NCBI GenBank assembly: GCA_035548835.1
Contig: DASZSB010000168.1
Location: forward strand, 24,297-88,296
From: FEN-1219 sp035548835
Lineage (GTDB): Bacteria > Pseudomonadota > Gammaproteobacteria > Steroidobacterales > Rariloculaceae
Length of the DNA: 64,000 nucleotides
Direction of reading: 5' to 3'
Below are positions 58,583-64,000 of the stretch, piece by piece; the stretch's first letter is position 1; each line of letters starts with the position of its first letter. The translations under genes were made by a program, and so were the position numbers. The notes under the pieces were generated by a model, which saw only the letters and a program-made list of their open reading frames with translations, was not told the DNA's origin and searched no databases.

Positions 58583-59929
58583 ATGTTCATCACCAAGAAA
58601 CACCTGTCGCGACGCACGTTTCTGCGGGCCGGCGGCGTGACAATAGGCCTGCCGCTCCTGACCGCGATGGTGCCGGCCGCAACGGCACTCGCGCAGACCG
58701 CCGCCGCCCGCAAGCCGCGGCTCGGATTCTTCTACCTGCCGCACGGCGCCATCATGGCGAACACGCGCTACGGCGAGGAGATGAACCGCTGGACGCCTGA
58801 GAAGATCGGCCGCGACTTCGACCTGAAGCCGATCCTCTCGCCGTTCGCGCCGCACCAGAAATACATGACCGTCGTCAGCGGACTGGGAAACCACACCGCC
58901 GAGAGCCCGGCCGTGCACGCGATCCACCCCGGCACGTGGCTCACGTGCGTGGCGCCGCCGCGCTCGCAGACGCCGAACGGCGGCGTCTCGGTCGACCAGG
59001 TGGCCGCGCGGCACATCGGCCAGGAGACACCGCTGCCGTCGCTCGAGCTCGCGACGGAGGAGAAGGGCGGCAGCTCCGGTTGCGATGCCACCTACGGCTG
59101 CAGCTACGCGCGCACGATCTCGTTCCGCACGCCGACGACCCCGCTGCCGATGGAGGCGGACCCCGGCAAGGTGTTCGAGAAGATCTTCGGCCGCGGCAAC
59201 AACACGCAGGAGCGCAACGACATCGCGAACGACTTCTCGAGCGTGCTCGACCTCGTGCTCGCGGAGATGAACGACCTGAACAGAGGGCTCGGCGCCGAGG
59301 ACCGGGCGATCGTCCACGACTATCTCGACAGCGTCCGCGAGCTCGAGCGGCGAGTCCAGCTGCTGAAGTCGCGCGATCTGTCGAACGTGGAGCTGCCGAC
59401 GATTCCGGTCGCGGCGCCGTCGTTCGACGAGCGCCTGCGGCTCATGTTCGACCTGCTGGCCGTCGCCTACCAGACGAACGTCACGCGGGTCGCGTCCTTC
59501 ATGATGGTGGCGGAAGTCAGCAACCAGTCCTACGCGCACGTCGGCGTGCCGGACGCCTTCCACCCGCTGTCCCACCACGCCGACAACAAGGCGTCGATGG
59601 AAAAGCTCGTGATCGTGCAGCGGTATCACAGCCAGGTGTTCGCCGAGTTCCTGGCCAAGCTCGCGAAGACGCCGGACGGCGACGCGGGCTCGATGCTCGA
59701 CAGCTCGATCTTCATGTACGGCAGCAACATGAGCAACAGCAACCAGCACGACTCGTTCCCGCTGCCGACCGTCGTGTTCGGCGGCGGCAACGGCAAGATC
59801 CGGGGCAACCAGCACCTGCGTTACCCGGATCACACGCCGATCGCGAACCTGCTGTACACGCTGATGCTGCGGGCCGGAGTGCCGGCCGAGAAATTCGGCG
59901 ACAGCACCGGCGAGCTCACGGAGGTCTGA
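58583..59929 (+). CDS. DUF1552 family protein with Tat signal
   Basis: A 448-residue exported protein of the alkaline-phosphatase-like DUF1552 family. The N terminus KKHLSRRTFLRAGGVTIGLPLL is a Tat signal. Core blocks are LGFFYLPHGAIM, YMTVVSGLGNHTAE, HAIHPGTWLTCV and GCDATYGCSYARTISF. The ATG directly follows the DUF1592 stop, so the two are in one operon. DUF1592/DUF1552 pairs are typical of planctomycetes and delta- and gammaproteobacteria, with an unknown joint substrate. Confidence 0.92.
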   Translation: MFITKKHLSRRTFLRAGGVTIGLPLLTAMVPAATALAQTAAARKPRLGFFYLPHGAIMANTRYGEEMNRWTPEKIGRDFDLKPILSPFAPHQKYMTVVSGLGNHTAESPAVHAIHPGTWLTCVAPPRSQTPNGGVSVDQVAARHIGQETPLPSLELATEEKGGSSGCDATYGCSYARTISFRTPTTPLPMEADPGKVFEKIFGRGNNTQERNDIANDFSSVLDLVLAEMNDLNRGLGAEDRAIVHDYLDSVRELERRVQLLKSRDLSNVELPTIPVAAPSFDERLRLMFDLLAVAYQTNVTRVASFMMVAEVSNQSYAHVGVPDAFHPLSHHADNKASMEKLVIVQRYHSQVFAEFLAKLAKTPDGDAGSMLDSSIFMYGSNMSNSNQHDSFPLPTVVFGGGNGKIRGNQHLRYPDHTPIANLLYTLMLRAGVPAEKFGDSTGELTEV

Positions 59930-59934
59930 ACTGC

Positions 59935-61503
59935 ATGCGCGCGTGCCTCGCCACACTGACCATCGCCGCGCTCGCCGTCGCCTGCGTGCAGCCGGCGCGC
60001 GCCGGGGACCTGGTGGCGGCCGCCGAGCGCAACGATCGCGCCGAAGTGCTGGCCGAGCTCGGGAATGGCGCCGACGCCCGCAGCCGGTCCGCCGACGGCA
60101 CCACGGCGCTGCACTGGGCCGTGTTTCACGACGACACCGACCTGGTCGCGCGGCTGGTCAAGGCCGGAGCCGACGTCAACGCCGCGAACGACTACGGCTC
60201 GACCCCTCTCGGCGAGGCCGCCGTGACCGGCAACGCAGTCGTCGTGAAGAGGCTGCTCGAGGCGGGCGCCAGCGTGAACGCGCCAGGCAAAGATGGCGAG
60301 ACGCCGTTGATGGTGCTTGCACGCGGCAGTCACGTGGAGGCCGCCCGGCTGCTGATCGAGCACGGCGCCGACGTGAACGCGCAGGAAACCTGGCGCGGGC
60401 AGACCGCGCTGATCTGGGCGGCGGCGCAGAAGCAGCCCGCCATGGTGCGCCTGCTGCTCGCGCACGGGGCCAACCCGAACGCACGTTCGAAGGTTCCCGA
60501 GTGGGATCGCCAGGTATCCGCCGAAAGGCGGCGGCAATACCGGCCGTTCGGCGGCCTCACGGCCCTGATGTACGCGGCGCGCGAAGGTTGCGTGGAGTGC
60601 GCCCGGGCGCTCGTCGAGGGCGGCGCGGATCCCGATCTGCCCGGCTATCGCGGCATCACCCCGCTGATCATGGCCATCGACAACCTCAATTTCGACACGG
60701 CCGCGTATCTGCTCGACGCCGGCGCGAGCCTCGACGTATGGGACTGGTGGGGGCGTACGCCCCTGTACATGGCCGTCGACATGAACACGCTGCCGCACGG
60801 CGGGCGACCCGATCGCGCCTCGACGGACAAGACCACGAGCCTGCAGCTGATCGAGCGCATGCTCGCGAAGGGCGCGAGTCCGGACTCACAGCTGAAGCTG
60901 CTGCCGCCATATCGCGAGCGCGGGGCCGACCGGGGCTGCGACTCCTTGCTGGTCACCGGAACGACGCCGCTGCTGCGCGCGGCGAAGACGTTCGACGTGC
61001 CCGCCATGCAACTCCTGATCGCGCACGGAGCAAGGCTCGACCTGCCGAACTCGAGCGGCGTCACGCCCTTCATGGCGGCCGCGGGTTATGGTTCGCTCGA
61101 GTGCGACATCCGCGGCTACGGCCCCGGCATTCCGCATTACATGACGACCGACGTTCAGGCAAAATCCATCTCAGCCCTGCAGGTGTTGCTCGACGCCGGC
61201 GCCGACGTGAACGGCGTGACGACCGGCGGCGCGCGCGGCAAAGGGCCGGGTCAGACCGCGCTTTTCGGCGCGGCGTTCTGGGGCTGGACCGACGTCGTGA
61301 AGTTCCTCGCGGCGCACGGTGCGAAGCTGGATATGAAGGATGCCGACGGCCGCACGGCCGTGGACGCCGCGCTGGGACGGGCCGGTGGCCACGAGCGGGG
61401 CGCGTCGATCAAAGTGTTCAAGGAGACGGCGGAAACCTTGCTGCGGCTCTGCGGTCAGCAGGAAGGGTGCAGGATCGTTCCGCCCATTGCGCCATCGAGT
61501 TGA
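59935..61503 (+). CDS. Exported ankyrin-repeat protein
   Basis: A 522-residue protein with a signal (MRACLATLTIAALAVACVQPARA; the Cys may be a lipid site). About nine ankyrin repeats follow, for example DGTTALHWAVFHDDTDLVARL, YGSTPLGEAAVTGNAVVVKRL and GETPLMVLARGSHVEAARLL, with gaps filled by polar insertions near 200 and 300. No enzyme domain is attached. It starts five bases after the DUF1552 stop, so it belongs to the same operon, and may scaffold partners at the envelope. Confidence 0.9.
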   Translation: MRACLATLTIAALAVACVQPARAGDLVAAAERNDRAEVLAELGNGADARSRSADGTTALHWAVFHDDTDLVARLVKAGADVNAANDYGSTPLGEAAVTGNAVVVKRLLEAGASVNAPGKDGETPLMVLARGSHVEAARLLIEHGADVNAQETWRGQTALIWAAAQKQPAMVRLLLAHGANPNARSKVPEWDRQVSAERRRQYRPFGGLTALMYAAREGCVECARALVEGGADPDLPGYRGITPLIMAIDNLNFDTAAYLLDAGASLDVWDWWGRTPLYMAVDMNTLPHGGRPDRASTDKTTSLQLIERMLAKGASPDSQLKLLPPYRERGADRGCDSLLVTGTTPLLRAAKTFDVPAMQLLIAHGARLDLPNSSGVTPFMAAAGYGSLECDIRGYGPGIPHYMTTDVQAKSISALQVLLDAGADVNGVTTGGARGKGPGQTALFGAAFWGWTDVVKFLAAHGAKLDMKDADGRTAVDAALGRAGGHERGASIKVFKETAETLLRLCGQQEGCRIVPPIAPSS

Positions 61504-61504
61504 T

Positions 61505-61762
61505 ATGCCACTCTACGATTTCAAATGCGGCAAGTGCGGCAAGAAGTTCGAGGACCTCGTGCGCGTCGGTGAAACGCCGCCGTGTCCGAAGTGCGGTTTC
61601 ACACGACCCGAGCGGCTGTTTTCCACGTCGGCAGGCGTCAGCACCGAAACGACGCGCAGCAAGGCGCTGGGACAGGCGCGGCGCACGGCCAACGCCATTC
61701 GTAAGGAAAAGGCGCACGCGCAGCGCGAGTACGAGCGCAACTACTTCAAGGAACACAGTTGA
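61505..61762 (+). CDS. FmdB-type zinc-ribbon protein
   Basis: An 85-residue protein. It begins MPLYDFKCGKCGKKFEDL and has a second pair PPCPKCGF, giving two CxxC knuckles (C8, C11; C27, C30). The tail is basic and helical. FmdB-like small regulators are often near formamidase or methyltransferase genes, but no such gene lies here. The ATG follows the ankyrin stop with no gap except one base. Confidence 0.87.
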   Translation: MPLYDFKCGKCGKKFEDLVRVGETPPCPKCGFTRPERLFSTSAGVSTETTRSKALGQARRTANAIRKEKAHAQREYERNYFKEHS

Positions 61763-61810
61763 GGCTGGTTCCGGGCGGCTAGCCCCGGCCGCGCGACACT
61801 CCTCCTTCCC

Positions 61811-63244
61811 ATGAAGCCATCCCGCCTGCTGCCGCTGATCGTGGCGTGCGCGCTATTCATCGAGAACATGGACTCGACCGTGCTCTCGACGTCGCTGCCG
61901 GCCATCGCGGCCGACCTGGCCACGGAGCCGATCGCCCTGAAGCTCGCGCTCACGACGTATCTGCTGTCTCTCGCGGTGTTCATCCCCGTGAGCGGGTGGG
62001 TAGCCGATCGGTTCGGGGCGCGCACGACCTTCATGACGGCCATCGCGGTATTCCTGCTGGGCTCCATCGGCTGCGCCATCAGCAGTTCCCTGGGCACGCT
62101 CGTGGCGGCGCGCTTCGTACAAGGCATGGGTGGAGCCATGATGGTGCCCGTCGGCCGGCTCGTATTGCTGCGCAGCGTGCCGAAACGCGAGCTGGTGCAG
62201 GCCCTGAGCTGGCTCACGATCCCCGCCCTGATCGGGCCGATGGTGGGGCCGCCGCTCGGCGGCTTCATCACCACCTACTTCAACTGGCGCTGGATCTTTC
62301 TGATCAATCTGCCGATCGGCATCCTCGGAATGGGGCTCGCCCTGCGATTCATCCCGAACGTGCGCGACGAGGCTCCGGCGCCTCTCGACTGGCTGGGGTT
62401 TGCGCTGGCCGGCGGCGGACTCGGCGCGGCGATGTTCGGATTCTCGACGCTCGGCCGGCACCTGATACCGACGAACGTCGCCGTCGCTGCGCTCTGCATT
62501 GGCATTGCCGGTCTGGTCGGCTACGTGCTGCATGCCAGGCGCCACCCGCGTCCGTTGCTCGATCTGAACCTGCTGCGGCTCAGCACGTATCGCGCCGGCG
62601 TGCTCGGAGGCTCGCTGTTCCGCGTCGGCATCGGCGCGTCGCCGTTCCTGCTGCCGCTGATGCTGCAGATCGGCTTCGGCCTGACGCCGGTGCAGTCGGG
62701 TCTGCTGACTTTCGTGTCGGCCGTGGGCGCCATTTTCATGAAGACGCTCGCGGCGACGATTCTGCGACGCGCCGGGTTCCGGCGCGTGCTGGTCTGGAAT
62801 GCGCTCGCCGCCTCCGCCATGTTGTGCGGCTTCGGACTGTTCCGGCCGAGCACGCCGCACCTCGTGATCATCGCCACCCTGCTGGTCAGCGGCTGCCTGC
62901 GCTCGCTGCAGTTCACGAGCCTGAACGCGATCAGCTACGCCGACGTCGACTCGCCGCGCATGGGGCAGGCGAGCAGCCTGTCGGGCATGCTGCAGCAGCT
63001 CTCGCTGTCGCTCGGCGTCGCGATCGCGGGCTACCTGCTCGAGATCGTCGGCGCCGTCACACAGCAGCCGCCGACGACTGTCACCAACTTCTATTGGGCG
63101 TTTCTGGGCGTCGGGCTGATTTCGATGAGCTCGGCCTGGTGGATGTGGCAGCTGCCACGCAACGCGGGTGCAGAGATGGCGGGCAGGGCGCGCGGCCCCC
63201 GGGGGGCATCCGGTGCCGACGCCAGCGAGCTGCCGGCGGCCTGA
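61811..63244 (+). CDS. MFS transporter, DHA2 (14-TM) type
   Basis: A 477-residue transporter. The start LPLIVACALFIENMDSTVLSTSLPAIAADL is a typical DHA2 N terminus, and the TM2-3 loop reads GWVADRFGARTTFM. The MGGAMMVPVGRLVLLRSV helix and a glycine-rich motif C (GPMVGPPLGGFITTYFNWRWIFLIN) follow. The usual substrate range is multidrug or small-molecule export. There is no regulator next to it. Confidence 0.92.
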   Translation: MKPSRLLPLIVACALFIENMDSTVLSTSLPAIAADLATEPIALKLALTTYLLSLAVFIPVSGWVADRFGARTTFMTAIAVFLLGSIGCAISSSLGTLVAARFVQGMGGAMMVPVGRLVLLRSVPKRELVQALSWLTIPALIGPMVGPPLGGFITTYFNWRWIFLINLPIGILGMGLALRFIPNVRDEAPAPLDWLGFALAGGGLGAAMFGFSTLGRHLIPTNVAVAALCIGIAGLVGYVLHARRHPRPLLDLNLLRLSTYRAGVLGGSLFRVGIGASPFLLPLMLQIGFGLTPVQSGLLTFVSAVGAIFMKTLAATILRRAGFRRVLVWNALAASAMLCGFGLFRPSTPHLVIIATLLVSGCLRSLQFTSLNAISYADVDSPRMGQASSLSGMLQQLSLSLGVAIAGYLLEIVGAVTQQPPTTVTNFYWAFLGVGLISMSSAWWMWQLPRNAGAEMAGRARGPRGASGADASELPAA

Positions 63245-63279
63245 GCGGAGCGCGCCGGCGCGTGCGGGCGGTGATCCGA

Positions 63280-63308
63280 TTGACGCCTCCGGACGCGTTC
63301 TATACCGT
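63280..63308 (+). promoter_or_regulatory. Candidate promoter for the 163-residue exported protein gene
   Basis: TTGACG at 63280-63285, a 17-base spacer, and TACCGT at 63303-63308 (or TATACC at 63301-63306 with 15 bases). A CGCTCC-TGA-GGAGCG hairpin lies between it and the ATG, overlapping the ribosome site. Confidence 0.35.
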
Positions 63309-63348
63309 CTCGGCGGAAGAGAGGCGCTCCTGAGGAGCGGAGAGTTCC

Positions 63349-63840
63349 ATGCGGAGGCTGCGGCGGTGTGCGCTGATCGCGGCGCTCGGTGTTGCCACGA
63401 CACCGTGGCTGACCGTTCCGGCCGCGGCGCAGTTCGGTCTGTACACGCTGCCGAGCAACAACTTCATCTGGCGCTGGGGCGATGCCCGCAATGAGGGCAA
63501 GCAGCAGGGCTTCGCCGACCTCGATCTGCAAGGCACGGAATCAGGCTTCAATTGCCATCTGACGGCGCGGCTTCGGGTGTCGGCGGACTTCTCGCCGACC
63601 GACCGGCGGCAGCTCGAGAACGACCTGCGCACCCGGCTCGATTTCATCTACGCCGCGTCGCAGGAGATGAACTACCTCGACCAGATGCGCAGCCTCGATT
63701 GGGCGACGCTCGACTGCAAACGCCCCGAGCCCGGTCCGGTGGACGAGGCCAAGAAGGCGGAGCGCGAGAACGCCGCTCGTGCGAAGATGCTGCGCGAGCT
63801 CGAACGTCGGCGCGCGAAGCAGCGCGACGCGGACAACTGA
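63349..63840 (+). CDS. Small exported protein of unknown function
   Basis: A 163-residue exported protein (signal ends PAAAQ). The central part (WGDARNEGKQQGFADLDLQG, then RLRVSADFSPTDRRQLENDLRTRLDFI) is mixed; the last 35 residues are a charged helix (DEAKKAERENAARAKMLRELERRR). I do not recognise it. The ATG is preceded by GGAGCGGAGAG. HemW-like gene follows 10 bases later. Confidence 0.7.
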   Translation: MRRLRRCALIAALGVATTPWLTVPAAAQFGLYTLPSNNFIWRWGDARNEGKQQGFADLDLQGTESGFNCHLTARLRVSADFSPTDRRQLENDLRTRLDFIYAASQEMNYLDQMRSLDWATLDCKRPEPGPVDEAKKAERENAARAKMLRELERRRAKQRDADN

Positions 63841-63850
63841 ACCCGGCTGC

Positions 63851-64000
63851 ATGCGCGCGCCCGCTGAAGCACCGGCCGAGCCGGCCGTTCCCGGCTTCGA
63901 TTCGCTGCCGCCCCTGGCGCTGTACGTGCACCTGCCATGGTGCGTGCGCAAGTGCCCGTACTGCGATTTCAACACTTACGAAACGCGCGGCACGCTTGCT
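63851..64000 (+). CDS. hemW: HemW-like radical SAM protein, N-terminal fragment (cut by window edge)
   Basis: Only 50 residues are inside the window. PPLALYVHLPWCVRKCPYCDFNTYE carries the radical SAM CxxxCxxC cluster (C31, C35, C38), and the YxHxPWC/KCxYCDFN pattern is that of HemW/oxygen-independent coproporphyrinogen oxidase-like proteins. The assignment to hemW rather than hemN rests on this N terminus only. Confidence 0.78.
   Translation, partial: MRAPAEAPAEPAVPGFDSLPPLALYVHLPWCVRKCPYCDFNTYETRGTLA

Noticed and set aside
56066..59956. 1296-residue minus-strand frame opposite DUF1592/DUF1552
   Set aside because: Composition is biased and the plus-strand genes carry clear haem and Tat motifs.
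1..64000. tRNA genes, CRISPR arrays, insertion sequences, prophage
   Set aside because: No cloverleaf, spaced repeat, transposase or integrase signature was found, and gaps between genes are too short for most of these.

Overview
GC-rich, tightly packed bacterial chromosome with 53 protein genes (plus one gene remnant) on both strands and almost no empty DNA. AcrA/AcrB-type efflux, an outer-membrane TonB-dependent receptor, lipoproteins and an AcvB/VirJ-type hydrolase indicate a Gram-negative proteobacterium. The abundance of exported DUF6152, DUF1501/DUF1800, DUF1552/DUF1592 and PQQ-cytochrome proteins suggests a soil or water gammaproteobacterium of the Steroidobacter kind; that placement is a guess. 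I see no tRNA, rRNA, CRISPR array, insertion sequence or phage gene.

Layout. 1-3360: tail of a PQQ quinoprotein dehydrogenase, two overlapping flavin split-barrel genes (the second fused to GAF and a winged-helix-like region), then a hemerythrin-like gene. 3486-9864: exported enzymes (phosphotriesterase-like hydrolase with a translationally coupled partner, Tat-type MDR alcohol dehydrogenase, AcvB/VirJ hydrolase, amidohydrolase). 9979-15288: SUMF1-domain protein and an RND efflux pair. 15301-18839: minus-strand set ahcY, SAH/MTA deaminase, hotdog thioesterase and GFA protein. 19173-28859: TonB receptor with a clear terminator, prolyl-4-hydroxylase-like oxygenase, exported double-VOC protein, and a PAS/GGDEF/EAL regulator. 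29106-33317: exported arylmalonate-decarboxylase-like protein, DUF1080 protein, PHB-depolymerase-like esterase, VAO-family flavoprotein. 33347-34052: a short Trp-Arg-Trp leader peptide, alternative RNA hairpins and an intrinsic terminator directly in front of a YhhY-like amino-acid acetyltransferase. 34214-45289: NTF2-like, DUF1501/DUF1800, cupin, DUF6152, cytochrome-PQQ dehydrogenase and VOC proteins. 45384-51103: lectin-like protein, methyltransferase, MBL hydrolase, a broken sugar dehydrogenase, and fused and split forms of a DUF6152 two-part family. 51111-64000: glycine-zipper protein, cysteine-cluster protein, two MFS pumps, a coiled-coil protein, an MBL/DUF1592/DUF1552/ankyrin operon, FmdB-type zinc ribbon and the start of a HemW-like gene.

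How it fits together. Most products carry Sec, Tat or lipoprotein signals, and several families occur twice (PQQ dehydrogenase, DUF6152 module, double VOC, NTF2-like, MBL, MFS). The window therefore reads as a periplasmic oxidation and hydrolysis repertoire with uptake (TonB) and efflux (RND, MFS). No substrate can be named from sequence. The most specific new signal is the candidate attenuator at 33386-33542.
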